Source: Verrucomicrobiaceae bacterium (GTDB lineage: Bacteria; Verrucomicrobiota; Verrucomicrobiia; Verrucomicrobiales; V1-33). From it: a stretch of 60,480 nucleotides of DNA. Position numbers and translations under genes: made by a program. This document shows positions 42,721 to 51,054 of this stretch, in pieces; position 1 is the stretch's first letter; each line of letters starts with the position of its first letter. The stretch lies in contig JAIXVE010000312.1 in the NCBI GenBank assembly GCA_027483175.1, positions 1 through 60,480 on the forward strand. Reading direction: 5' to 3'. The notes beneath the pieces were generated by a model, which had not been told where the DNA came from, ran no database searches, and was given only the letters and a program-made list of their open reading frames with translations.

Positions 42721-43410
42721 ATGAAACGCCATCTGCTGCCTTTGATTTTTGCGCTGCCGCTTGTTGCTCAGGAGCCTGGGCCTAGACCGAGAGGGGAAGG
42801 GCCGGAGGGGCGGCCGGAGTTTGCTGGTGAGGAGGGGAGGCCGCAGGGACCGCCGCCGATGATGCCGTTGCTGGAGGCGCTGGATTTGAATCACGATCAT
42901 CTGATTGATGAGAAGGAGATCGCGGCGGCGGTGGCGTCATTGAAGACGCTGGATGGGAACGGGGATGGGAAGATTGACGAAGAGGAATTCCGGCCGAAGC
43001 CGCCGGGAGGTGAGGGTGGGCCGGAGGGTGGGCCGCGGCCGCAGGGACCGCCGATTGTGGAGGGGCGAGGGGGCGTTCCGCAGGGGAATCCCGGGGGAGG
43101 TGCGGGAGGTGCGGGCGGAGAGCGCCGCGGGGTGATGCCGGTGATCGGGGCGTTGGATTTGAATCGGGATGGGAAGATTGATCCGGAGGAGAGGGCGAAG
43201 GCGACGGCGTCGCTGAAGGTTCTGGACAAGGATGGGGACGGCGAGTTGTCGGAGGAGGAGATGCGGCCGATGCGTGCGCCGGGAGGCGGTGGTGGGCAGC
43301 CGGGAGGTGGTCAGGGGCGGCCGGGGGCGGGACAGGGTGGACGTCCGGGAGCTGGCGGGGCGGGTCCTAGCGGAGGCGGGCGGCCGGTGCGGCCTGCGGT
43401 CGAGGAGTGA
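42721..43410 (+). CDS. Exported EF-hand protein with Gly/Pro-rich linkers
   Basis: 229 aa from the ATG at 42721 (an in-frame TTG three codons earlier is less likely). After a signal peptide (RHLLPLIFALPLVAQ) there are four EF-hand loops in two pairs: about 55-66 (DLNHDHLIDEKE), 78-89 (DGNGDGKIDEEE), 145-156 (DLNRDGKIDPEE) and 168-179 (DKDGDGELSEEE). Each has Asp at loop positions 1, 3 and 5 (Asn or His substitutions at a few) and Glu at 12, so calcium binding is likely. The pairs are separated by a Gly/Pro/Arg-rich linker, and the C-terminal 45 residues are Gly/Gln/Pro-rich low complexity. Exported calcium sensors or structural binders of this type are common in the phylum; the partner is unknown. 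Confidence 0.85.
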   Translation: MKRHLLPLIFALPLVAQEPGPRPRGEGPEGRPEFAGEEGRPQGPPPMMPLLEALDLNHDHLIDEKEIAAAVASLKTLDGNGDGKIDEEEFRPKPPGGEGGPEGGPRPQGPPIVEGRGGVPQGNPGGGAGGAGGERRGVMPVIGALDLNRDGKIDPEERAKATASLKVLDKDGDGELSEEEMRPMRAPGGGGGQPGGGQGRPGAGQGGRPGAGGAGPSGGGRPVRPAVEE

Positions 43411-43448
43411 TGGTTAGGGAGAGCCGGTGAATGGCGGGCGCGATGGTG

Positions 43449-43925
43449 TCAGGCGGCTGGTCCGGCTGAGGGGAAGCGTGCGTCGAGGCATTGTTTGCGG
43501 TAGGCGAAGAGCTGGCGGAGCTGGTACTCTGCGATGGGGGCGGCGATGCGGCTGAAGGGGTCGAGTGGGAGGGCCCAGTGGACCTCGTCGATGACGAGGA
43601 CCCCGTTGTTTTCGGGGACGAAGCGGTGGCGGTGACGCCAGAAGGCGAAGGGGCTGTGTGGGGCGGCGTCGATGAATTCGTGAGGGGCGTTGACGTGGGT
43701 GATTTCGGTGACCCATGTGGAGCGGATGAAGGGGAGCCATGGGATGGGGTTGAGCTGGTGGACGATGATTTGTCCCGGGCGAACTGGGCCGTCGCATGGG
43801 CCTGGTTGGAAGCCAGAGTTGGGGGGCGTCATGGAGGCGAGATTGCGGGCGTCCGAGAAGAAGTCCCAGATATCGGCGGGGGAGGCGGGGAGCCATTGGG
43901 AGTGGGAGAAGGCGTGGATTTTCAT
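43449..43925 (-). CDS. SRPBCC-family (START/polyketide-cyclase-like) protein
   Basis: 158 aa, soluble. Family features: SQWLPASPADIWDFFSDARN near the N-terminus (entry helix), LNPIPWLPFIRSTWVTEITH in the central beta region, FWRHRHRFVPENNG, and the closing long helix (IAEYQLRQLFAYRKQCLDAR) that caps the helix-grip cavity. The family binds hydrophobic ligands or is linked to cell-division inhibitor-like SRPBCC proteins. No catalytic residues define a reaction. It is convergent with the EF-hand gene and divergent from the cupredoxin gene; its ATG follows a C-rich leader. Confidence 0.85.
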   Translation of the reverse strand: MKIHAFSHSQWLPASPADIWDFFSDARNLASMTPPNSGFQPGPCDGPVRPGQIIVHQLNPIPWLPFIRSTWVTEITHVNAPHEFIDAAPHSPFAFWRHRHRFVPENNGVLVIDEVHWALPLDPFSRIAAPIAEYQLRQLFAYRKQCLDARFPSAGPAA

Positions 43926-43973
43926 GGGGGTCGTGAAATATACGTGTGTGGCCTGACGTTTCGGCCGGGGTTC

Positions 43974-45566
43974 ATGAGACTTTCCCAGTTATCTCTTTCA
44001 CTTCTTGCTGCGGGTGCTGCCGTGGTGCGGGCCGATGATCTTCCGGTGGTGGAGATTGCGACACCTTCTGGGCAGATGAAGTATGATCGGCCGGTGATTA
44101 CGGCGAAGCCTGGGTCGCAGATCAAGCTGGTGTTTCGGAACAACGATGAGATGCCGCACAACATTGTTTTCTGTCGGCCGCTGGCTGGGGAGAATGACAA
44201 AGGGATGGGCGTGGCGCTGGATGCTTGGAAGCTGGCGGAGAAGGGGATGGAGATGGGGTGGATTCCGAAGGATCATCCGCGGATCTGGGCGCATTCGAAG
44301 CTCGTGGAGGCGCACAAGACTGAAGAGATGGTGCTGAAGGTGCCTGATGAGCCGGGGATTTATCCGTATGTTTGCACGTTTCCGGGGCATGCGATGGCGA
44401 TGAACGGGCAGTTGCGGGTGGCGGCGGCGGGGCCTGGATTTGATGACGTGTCGTTCCGGTTGTATCTGGGTGATTGGTCGGAGTTGCCGGATTTCAGCAA
44501 ATTGAAGCCGCACCGTGAGGGCCCGCTGCCTGCCAAGCTGGTGGACATTCAGCTGGAAGGGATGACCGAGCATTTCGGGCTGGTGTTTGAGGGGACGGTG
44601 ACGGCACCGGAGGATGGGAATTACCGTTTTCTGCTGGCGAGCGATGATGGATCGCGGCTGTTTGTGGATGGGAAGCAGGTGATTGATCACAACGGGATTC
44701 ATCCTGCGAACGACGTTCGGAATGAGGGCGTGGCGCTGAAGGCGGGTCCGCACCGGGTGCGGCTGGAGTATTTCGAGAGTGCTGGGCAGGAGGAACTGTA
44801 CTTGGCGTGGGCTGGTCCGAAGTTTTCGGAGACGGCGTTGTCGAAGGCGATTCATCCTAGCCGGAGGACGGGTGGCGATGATGGCGGGCAGCGGCAGGAG
44901 CCGGGGATGGCGCTGATTCCGAAGAATGGCGAGGCGCTGATTTACCGGAACTTCATTGCCGGGGCGAGTCCGCGGGGGATTGCGGTGGGGTATCCTAACG
45001 GAGTGAACGTGGTGTTTGATGCCGGGAGGTTCAGCCTGCCGCTGATCTGGCGCGGGGCGTTTCTGGATGCGCGGCAGCACTGGACGGACCGCGGGGCTGG
45101 GGAGATTCAGCCGCTAGGGTTCGGGACGGTGCAGCTGACGGGAGACCGGCCGGGGCTTGCGCAGCTGCATGATTCGACGGCGGCGTGGCCGGAAGGTGCG
45201 CCGCGGGCGGAGGGGATACAGTTTCTGGGGTATCAGCTGGATGCGAAGCGGTTTCCGACCTTCCGGTATCGGATGGGCGAGGCGCTGGTGACGGAACGGA
45301 TTGATCCGGCGGGAGATTACAAGACATCGGACGAGCGACTGACGCGGACCCTGACACTGGCGCACGCGCCAGCGGACCTGCATTTGAGGCTGGCGGCGGG
45401 AAGCTTCAAGGAGGAGGGCGGGAAGTGGGTGCTGAATGGAGCGGTGAAGATCGGGGTGGAGGGCGGCAGTGTGCTGCTGCGGAACGGGGGTGAACTGATT
45501 GTTCAGCCGGCGCTGGTGAACGGGGCAGGCAAGGTGACGGTTTCGATGGAATGGCTCAACCGCTGA
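43974..45566 (+). CDS. Exported cupredoxin-PA14 protein
   Basis: 530 aa from the ATG at 43974; the longer open frame to 43491 runs antisense to the SRPBCC gene and is ignored. Signal peptide 1-20. Residues 25-150 form an auracyanin/azurin-type cupredoxin with a full type-1 copper set: H62 (EMPHNIVF), C134, H139 and M143 (YVCTFPGHAMAMNG). Residues about 155-300 form a PA14 domain (GNYRFLLASDDGSRLFVDGK), a carbohydrate-binding module. The last 230 residues (IYRNFIAGASPRGIAVGYP, WRGAFLDARQHWTDRGAG) are a conserved region I have seen with cytochromes in this phylum. It suits periplasmic electron transfer tied to carbohydrate binding. The propeller protein follows 14 nt downstream. Confidence 0.9.
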   Translation: MRLSQLSLSLLAAGAAVVRADDLPVVEIATPSGQMKYDRPVITAKPGSQIKLVFRNNDEMPHNIVFCRPLAGENDKGMGVALDAWKLAEKGMEMGWIPKDHPRIWAHSKLVEAHKTEEMVLKVPDEPGIYPYVCTFPGHAMAMNGQLRVAAAGPGFDDVSFRLYLGDWSELPDFSKLKPHREGPLPAKLVDIQLEGMTEHFGLVFEGTVTAPEDGNYRFLLASDDGSRLFVDGKQVIDHNGIHPANDVRNEGVALKAGPHRVRLEYFESAGQEELYLAWAGPKFSETALSKAIHPSRRTGGDDGGQRQEPGMALIPKNGEALIYRNFIAGASPRGIAVGYPNGVNVVFDAGRFSLPLIWRGAFLDARQHWTDRGAGEIQPLGFGTVQLTGDRPGLAQLHDSTAAWPEGAPRAEGIQFLGYQLDAKRFPTFRYRMGEALVTERIDPAGDYKTSDERLTRTLTLAHAPADLHLRLAAGSFKEEGGKWVLNGAVKIGVEGGSVLLRNGGELIVQPALVNGAGKVTVSMEWLNR

Positions 45567-45580
45567 CACATTACAAGATC

Positions 45581-47041
45581 ATGCAACGCATTGTTTTTTC
45601 ACTTATTGCGAGTGCTGTCGCGGCTGCGGCGGCGGAGCCGAAGGAAGCTGACTACTATCAGATTCAGCCGATTCCGAACCCTGAGAATTTCGCGCTGGAG
45701 ACGGGCGGATTGGAAGTGGCACCGGACGGGACTGTTTATGCGACGACGCGTCGGGGCGAGGTGTACCGGATTACTGGAGCGGAGGCGGAGGACATCAGCG
45801 GGGCGAAGGTGAATCTCTATGCTCAGGGCCTGCACGAGGCGCTGGGGGCGTCGTGGAAGGACGGCTGGCTTTATGTGCAGCAGCGGCCGGAGATGACGCG
45901 GGTGAAGGATGAGGATGGTGACGGGCGGGCGGATGTGTTCGAGACGGTGTCTGACGCGTGGGGATTGAACGGGGACTATCATGAGTATGCGTTCGGTTCG
46001 AAGCCTGACCGCGAGGGGAATTTCTGGACGGTGCTGTGTCTGACGGGATCGTTCGGGAGTGATGATCCGTTCCGCGGGTGGGCGTTGAGGATTACGCCGG
46101 AAGGGAAGACGATTCCGACGTGTTCGGGGATTCGGAGTCCTGGCGGGATTGGGTTCAATGCGGAAGGGGACGTGTTTTACACGGACAACCAGGGTCCGTG
46201 GAATGGATCGAGTTCGCTGAAGTGGCTGAAGCCGGGGTCGTTCCAGGGGCATCCGGGTGGGTTGAAGTGGTATGCGCAGGCTCCTAACTTGAAGGAGAAG
46301 CCGATTGAGCCGATTGATAATGGCCGGATGGTGAAGGAACGGGAGCGGAATCCGCTGCTGGTGCCGCCGGCGGTGATGCTGCCGCACAGCCGGGTGGGAC
46401 AGAGTCCGACGGCGATTGTTACGGATCTATCTGGTGGGAAGTTCGGGCCGTTTCAGGGTCAGATGTTTGTGGCGGAGCAGTGCTACAGCAACATTGAGCG
46501 GGTGTATCTGGAGAAGATCGACGGGTTGTATCAGGGGGCAGTGTTCATGTTCCGTGAGGGCTTTGGGTCGGGGCTGATTGGGATGGTGCAGTCGCCGAAG
46601 GGGCATTTCTTTGCGGGCGGGAGTGATCGGGGATGGGGCGCGCGCGGCGGGAAGCCTTGGAGTCTGGATCGTGTGGTGTGGACTGGGAAGGTGCCGTTTG
46701 AGATGCATGAAATGCGGGCGCAGCCGGACGGGTTCACGGTGACGTTTACGGAACCGGTGGATGCGGCGACGGCAGGGAAGGCGGAGTCGTGGACGATGGA
46801 TGCGTGGACGTGGGCGTTCCGTGGTGAGTATGGCGGGCCGGAGGTTGATCAGACGAAGCCTGTGGTGAAGAAGGCGGAGGTGGCGGCTGACGGGAAGTCG
46901 GTGCGGCTGAGGATTGAAGGCCTTGTGAAGGGGCACGTGCATCTGCTGCATGCGGACGGCGTGCGGAATGCGGCGGGCAATCCGCTGCTGCACCGTGAGG
47001 CTTACTACACGCTGAACAACATCCCGGCGAAGGATCGCTGA
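45581..47041 (+). CDS. Exported glucose/sorbosone-dehydrogenase-like beta-propeller protein
   Basis: 486 aa from the ATG at 45581 (10 codons in from an overlap with the previous gene). Signal peptide about 1-18 (RIVFSLIASAVAAAAA). The body is a propeller with YYQIQPIPNPENFALETGG, VTRVKDEDGDGRADVFETVS-like calcium loop, YHEYAFGSKPDREGNFW and GVQSPTAIVTDLSGGKFG-like blades (literal sequence differs slightly), ending in LHADGVRNAAGNPLLHREAY. It resembles soluble sugar dehydrogenase-type propellers and the propeller halves of PVC heme dehydrogenases, but has no CxxCH. Tight coupling with the cupredoxin gene suggests a dehydrogenase plus copper electron carrier; this is inference. Substrate unknown. 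Confidence 0.87.
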   Translation: MQRIVFSLIASAVAAAAAEPKEADYYQIQPIPNPENFALETGGLEVAPDGTVYATTRRGEVYRITGAEAEDISGAKVNLYAQGLHEALGASWKDGWLYVQQRPEMTRVKDEDGDGRADVFETVSDAWGLNGDYHEYAFGSKPDREGNFWTVLCLTGSFGSDDPFRGWALRITPEGKTIPTCSGIRSPGGIGFNAEGDVFYTDNQGPWNGSSSLKWLKPGSFQGHPGGLKWYAQAPNLKEKPIEPIDNGRMVKERERNPLLVPPAVMLPHSRVGQSPTAIVTDLSGGKFGPFQGQMFVAEQCYSNIERVYLEKIDGLYQGAVFMFREGFGSGLIGMVQSPKGHFFAGGSDRGWGARGGKPWSLDRVVWTGKVPFEMHEMRAQPDGFTVTFTEPVDAATAGKAESWTMDAWTWAFRGEYGGPEVDQTKPVVKKAEVAADGKSVRLRIEGLVKGHVHLLHADGVRNAAGNPLLHREAYYTLNNIPAKDR

Positions 47042-47124
47042 GGGTTGGGAGCGTGCGGGATTGCTGGGTGAGGGAATTGGTATCGCGCTTGCGTGTGTCA
47101 GGGTGGCGGCGGAAGCGTCGGGCC

Positions 47125-48867
47125 ATGCTGATTCGATTGCTGATCCTGATTTCCGCGACGGCGGTGGTGCCTTCCATGGCTGGTGAGGGAGGGGTGAGTC
47201 GTGTGGTGATGGTGCTGCTGCGGGGTGCTGGGGCGGAGCAGTGGGGAGTGAGTGGCAATCCGGGTGCGGTGACGCCGAGGATGGATCGGATGGCGCGTGA
47301 TGCGGTGCTGCTGACGGATTTTCACACTGAGCCGCTGGCGGGTCCGGCGCTGGTGGCGGTGCTGACGGGTGAGGAGCCGAGGCGATCCGGGGTTTGGGCG
47401 GATGGGGGCGGGCGGCATTTGTTTGGTGGTGGGGTGCGGACCCTTGCGGAGGCGGCGCGGGAGGCTGGGGTGGTGACGGCGTGGGTGGGGACGTGGGGGC
47501 TTGGTGATGCGGCACCGTGCCGGCCGCAGGATCATGGATTTGTGAGGGTGTGCACGCATGGGGGAGCGGTGCCTGGATCGATTGGGGATGCGTGGGAGAA
47601 CGGGTTGGAGGATGCGTGGTGGCTGGTGGACGGGCGGCGGGAGCGTCGGAAGGGACGGTTGGCGGCGGCGTGTTTTGCGGAGGCGCAGGATTTCATCGGG
47701 CGGCATGTGGAGAAGCCGTTTTTGTGTGTGGTGAGTCCGCCGGAGGCTCCGATGAGTGAGGTGGACGGGATGGTGGGGGATTTGTGGAATCATGTGAGCG
47801 GGCTGGGGTTGGGGCGGAGCACGTTGCTGGTGGTGACGGCGCTGACGGCGACGGGGAGTGGGGGTGTTGAGCAAGAGGGGAAGAAAGGCGGGAAGGAAGA
47901 GGTTGAGTTTGGAGGGGGCAGACGAGGGCGTCGGGGGGAGGCGTGGCAGGGCGGGCATCTGGTGCCGTGTTTGTGGAGGTGGCCGGATGGGGTGCGTGCG
48001 GGGACGCGGGAAGGGGCATTGGCGTCGGTGATGGAGTTGGCTCCGACGGTGGCGGAGGCGGCTGGTTGGAAGTGGCTGGGTGGGGGGAGCCTTGCGAAGT
48101 TGCTGCGGGGCGGGGCGAGTGAGGGGCCGCGGCCGTTTCTGGTGGTGGAGGCGCAGGATGTGCCGGTACCGCAGCGGTGGAGGCGGACGGCGTTGCTGAT
48201 GCCGGGTTGGGCGCTGGTGAATGGGGATGCGCTGTATGATTTGAAGAGTGATCCGGGGCAGCGAATGTCGGTGAGTGAGCGCTGGCCCGAGCGGGTGAAG
48301 GAGATGAACGGGCTTTATGATCGGTGGTGGCGGGAGACTGGGGGAATTGAAGCGAAGCTGGTGCGATTGCGGTGCGGCGGGGAAGAGGCGGTGGTGTTGA
48401 GTGCGGCTGACTGGTACAGTCGTGGTGAGCGATTGGAGCGGCCGGAGGACATTGAACGTGGGCGGCCTGGCGAGGGGGCGTGGCTGGTGGAGGTGGAGGA
48501 AGCGGGGGTGATGCTGGTGACGCTGAGGCGGCGTCCTGCGGGGGTGGCTGGGGGGATTGCGGATGAGACGGTGCCTGCGGTGACGGCGCGGTTGCGTGCG
48601 GGGACGGTGGATGAGGTGATGACGATTCCGGCGAATGCGGAGTCGGTGACGTTCAAGGTGAAGCTGCCTGCGGGGGCGGGGTCGGTGCAGGGATGGTGGC
48701 AGGGGAAGGATGGGCGGAGCTGGGGGGCGGGCTTTGTGGAGATCCGGCGCGAGCCGCCGCCGCCGCCTCCTACTCCTCCGGTGGTGCCTGTTCCTGTGCC
48801 CTCGGCTCCTGAGCCGGCAGTGCCGCCGCCTGTGGTGCCAGCGGAGGGGGCGGGTGGGGAAAATTAA
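47125..48867 (+). CDS. Exported pseudo-sulfatase (sulfatase fold, lost active site) with Pro-rich tail
   Basis: 580 aa from the ATG at 47125 (signal peptide IRLLILISATAVVPSMA). The fold is that of type-I sulfatases by order of motifs: VSRVVMVLL, VTPRMDRMARDAVLLTDFHT, LVAVLTGEEPRRSGV, WQGGHLVPCLWRWPDGVRAG and ASVMELAPTVAEAAGW. However, the first metal Asp-Asp is R33-G34, the formylglycine Cys is A72 with Arg replaced by L76, and the late D-N pair reads LT in VVTALTATG. It therefore cannot form the sulfatase nucleophile. After about residue 430 a beta region leads to a Pro-rich tail (547-575) with PPPPPP runs. Possibly a binding or scaffold protein. It is 83 nt downstream of the propeller gene. 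Confidence 0.78.
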   Translation: MLIRLLILISATAVVPSMAGEGGVSRVVMVLLRGAGAEQWGVSGNPGAVTPRMDRMARDAVLLTDFHTEPLAGPALVAVLTGEEPRRSGVWADGGGRHLFGGGVRTLAEAAREAGVVTAWVGTWGLGDAAPCRPQDHGFVRVCTHGGAVPGSIGDAWENGLEDAWWLVDGRRERRKGRLAAACFAEAQDFIGRHVEKPFLCVVSPPEAPMSEVDGMVGDLWNHVSGLGLGRSTLLVVTALTATGSGGVEQEGKKGGKEEVEFGGGRRGRRGEAWQGGHLVPCLWRWPDGVRAGTREGALASVMELAPTVAEAAGWKWLGGGSLAKLLRGGASEGPRPFLVVEAQDVPVPQRWRRTALLMPGWALVNGDALYDLKSDPGQRMSVSERWPERVKEMNGLYDRWWRETGGIEAKLVRLRCGGEEAVVLSAADWYSRGERLERPEDIERGRPGEGAWLVEVEEAGVMLVTLRRRPAGVAGGIADETVPAVTARLRAGTVDEVMTIPANAESVTFKVKLPAGAGSVQGWWQGKDGRSWGAGFVEIRREPPPPPPTPPVVPVPVPSAPEPAVPPPVVPAEGAGGEN

Positions 48868-48952
48868 GGAGTGTGGGGAAGGGGTGGCGGGAGGAGGGAG
48901 CCGATTGGACTTGCAAAGAGTGGGTCGGGCTGCTTTTTCGGGGGTGCCTTAG

Positions 48953-48986
48953 GCTGACGGGTGGCGTCAGCTGGGCATTTGTTTTT
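48953..48986 (+). terminator. Hairpin plus T-rich tract after pseudo-sulfatase gene
   Basis: GCTGACG-GGTGG-CGTCAGC forms a perfect 7-bp stem (48953-48971), with a T-rich stretch ending in five Ts (to 48986) a few nucleotides beyond. It lies 86 nt after the pseudo-sulfatase stop and 15-48 nt before the kinase ATG. It is either the terminator of the upstream gene or a leader structure of the kinase; the gap before the Ts weakens the first reading. Confidence 0.4.
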
Positions 48987-49000
48987 CAGAATACATCATC

Positions 49001-50122
49001 ATGTCCGCCCGACGGAATCACGACATCAAGGGGCTTGCCCGCAAGTTTTTCATGCCAGGAGACTATGTTAGTCATGCTCCCTGCGGGAACGGACACATCA
49101 ATGACACCTACGAAGTGCGGTGCAACCAGGCGGGGACGAATGTGAGGTATATCCTGCAGCGGATCAACCATGCGATTTTCACGCGGCCGGATCTGGTGAT
49201 GGACAACATTCACCGGGTGACGTCGCACATTGCGGGAAAGCTGGATGCGATCGGGGAGCCTGAGGCGTGCCGGAGGGTGCTGACGCTGGTACCGTGTCGT
49301 GACGGGTCATTGTGGCATGAGGATGGGGAGGGGAATCACTGGCGCGGGTATTTTTACATTGAGGGTGCGGAGGCGCATGATCACGTGAATTCGACGGCGC
49401 TGGCGGAGGAAGCGGCGCGGGCGTTCGGGACCTTTCAGAAGCATGTGTCGGACATGGAGGGGGAGCGCCTGGCGGACACGATTCCTGATTTTCACAATAC
49501 GAGGAGCCGGTACAATGCGTTTGCGCGGGCGGTGGAGGAAGACCGGTCGGGGCGGCGCGGGGAGGTGGCTCGGGAGATTGAGTGGGTGCAGAAGCGGGAG
49601 TCCCTTGTGGATGTGCTGCTGAACCTACTGGCGGACGGGACCTTGAAGGAGCGGATCACGCACAACGACACGAAGATCAACAATGTGATGATGGATCACC
49701 AGACTGGTGAGGGGTTGTGCATCATGGATCTGGACACGGTGATGCCTGGGCTGGTGCATTATGATTTCGGGGATCTGGTGAGGACGACGACGATTTCGAC
49801 GGCGGAGGACGAGCGGGATGCGAGTCGTGTGACGATGAGACAGCCGATGTTCGAGGCGCTGGTGCGCGGGTATCTGAGCACGGCGCGGGAGTTTCTGACG
49901 CAGGCGGAGATCGACTATCTGGCGTTTTCGGGGAAGCTGATCACGCTGGAGCTGGCGATGCGGTTTCTAGCGGATCATTTGAATGGCGATCCGTATTTCA
50001 AGACATCGCGGCCGGGGCATAACCTTGACCGGTTCCGGGTGCAGGCGGCGCTGGTGGAGTCGATTGAGATGCAGGAGGAGCGGATGAGGGAGTTTGTGGC
50101 GCGGTGTGCGGCGCAGGGTTGA
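49001..50122 (+). CDS. Phosphotransferase-family kinase, N-acetylhexosamine 1-kinase-like
   Basis: 373 aa, cytosolic. Opens with a nucleotide-binding beta sheet (SHAPCGNGHINDTYEVRC, RYILQRINHAIF), then the aminoglycoside-phosphotransferase-type core: catalytic loop ITHNDTKINNVMMD (about 219-232, Asp catalytic, Asn metal) and metal-binding IMDLDTVMPGLVHYDFGDLV (about 242-261). This exact pairing, HNDTK-x-NNV-M and DLDTVMPG, matches the N-acetylhexosamine 1-kinase (NahK) group, which phosphorylates free GlcNAc or GalNAc at C1 using ATP. That would suit salvage of mucin- or glycan-derived sugars. Substrate assignment is by motif resemblance only. No sugar transporter or nucleotidyltransferase is adjacent. 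Converges with rpe across 72 nt. Confidence 0.8.
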   Translation: MSARRNHDIKGLARKFFMPGDYVSHAPCGNGHINDTYEVRCNQAGTNVRYILQRINHAIFTRPDLVMDNIHRVTSHIAGKLDAIGEPEACRRVLTLVPCRDGSLWHEDGEGNHWRGYFYIEGAEAHDHVNSTALAEEAARAFGTFQKHVSDMEGERLADTIPDFHNTRSRYNAFARAVEEDRSGRRGEVAREIEWVQKRESLVDVLLNLLADGTLKERITHNDTKINNVMMDHQTGEGLCIMDLDTVMPGLVHYDFGDLVRTTTISTAEDERDASRVTMRQPMFEALVRGYLSTAREFLTQAEIDYLAFSGKLITLELAMRFLADHLNGDPYFKTSRPGHNLDRFRVQAALVESIEMQEERMREFVARCAAQG

Positions 50123-50194
50123 GGGAGCTGGGAAGCTGGCGGGAGGCGGGCTTTCCGTGGGGGGCTGTGGTGCTGTTCCGCTGAAAGTCGGGTG

Positions 50195-50857
50195 TTAGAG
50201 CGAGCGGAAGTGGCGGACGGCGGCTTCCATGTCAGGAACGCCGAAGAGGGCGGTGCCTGCGACGATGGCGTTGGCTCCGGCGGCGAGGACATCGGGGAGG
50301 GTGCCGTTGTGGACACCGCCGTCGACTTCGATGTGATAGGAGAGCCCGTGGGCTTCGCGCCATGCTTTGGCGGCGCGGACCTTGTCGAGGGTTTCGGGGA
50401 TGAGGGCCTGGCCGCCGAAGCCTGCGTTGATGGTCATGACGAGGAAGAGGTCGATCTGGTCGAGCCATGGTTCAGCGGCGGCGAAGGGGGTTTGGCCGTC
50501 GATGGCGAGGCCGCAGGTGAGGCCTGCGGCGCGGATGCGGCGGAGGGTATCGCCGACGTCGTGATTTGCTTCGACGTGGACGGTGATGTTGTCGGCTCCG
50601 GCCTTGATGAAGCGGTCGAGGAAGTGGTCCGGGCGATCGATCATGAGGTGGACATCGAGGAAGATGTCGTTGGTTTTGTGGATGGTGGCGACGAACTGGG
50701 GGCCGAAGCTGATATTGTCGACGAGGTGGCCGTCCATGACATCGAGGTGGAGCCAGTCGACGCCTGCGCGGATGGCGCGGGAGCATTCGTCGGCGAGACG
50801 GCTCCAGTCGGCGGCGAGGAGGGAAGGGGCGATGATGCGCTGGGAGCAGGGGAGCAT
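50195..50857 (-). CDS. rpe: Ribulose-phosphate 3-epimerase
   Basis: 220 aa, usual length. A TIM barrel interconverting D-ribulose 5-phosphate and D-xylulose 5-phosphate in the pentose phosphate pathway. Signatures: IIAPSLLAADWSRL at the N-terminus with the catalytic-Ser context, DWLHLDVMDGHLVDN holding the metal His and Asp, MTINAGFGGQALIPETLDK, and the phosphate-binding EVDGGVHNGTLPDVLAAGAN followed by IVAGTALFG. All expected active-site His/Asp residues are in place. The leader is C-rich without Shine-Dalgarno. It is divergent from rplI across a 197-nt region. Confidence 0.96.
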   Translation of the reverse strand: MLPCSQRIIAPSLLAADWSRLADECSRAIRAGVDWLHLDVMDGHLVDNISFGPQFVATIHKTNDIFLDVHLMIDRPDHFLDRFIKAGADNITVHVEANHDVGDTLRRIRAAGLTCGLAIDGQTPFAAAEPWLDQIDLFLVMTINAGFGGQALIPETLDKVRAAKAWREAHGLSYHIEVDGGVHNGTLPDVLAAGANAIVAGTALFGVPDMEAAVRHFRSL

Positions 50858-50981
50858 GGGGAGGGATTGTGGGGGAGAGTGGCGGCGGATTCAACCGTTG
50901 GCTCCCGGTTGGGAGAGGGGGTGGGGCAGAAAGAGGGAGGCTGAAAATCCGGGGATCTGAAAAATCCTCGTGATCCGCTCC

Positions 50982-51010
50982 TTGACAGGTGGGGATGATG
51001 CCTTTAGTTC
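50982..51010 (+). promoter_or_regulatory. Candidate promoter for rplI (strong -35, weak -10)
   Basis: A consensus TTGACA at 50982-50987 lies 67 nt before the rplI ATG. At a 17-nt spacing the -10 region reads TAGTTC, which is poor. It is the only full -35 hexamer noticed near a start in the window. If real, initiation probably needs help or a relaxed -10. Confidence 0.35.
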
Positions 51011-51054
51011 CGCGCTCCTTTTCCGGTTCACCCCCACATCAGCCAATTTCAGTC

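Noticed and set aside
43491..43973. 161-codon extension of the cupredoxin gene
   Set aside because: It lies antisense to the complete SRPBCC gene; the signal peptide begins at 43974.
47125..48867. Active arylsulfatase
   Set aside because: The formylglycine Cys/Ser and the metal Asp pairs are missing in the expected positions.
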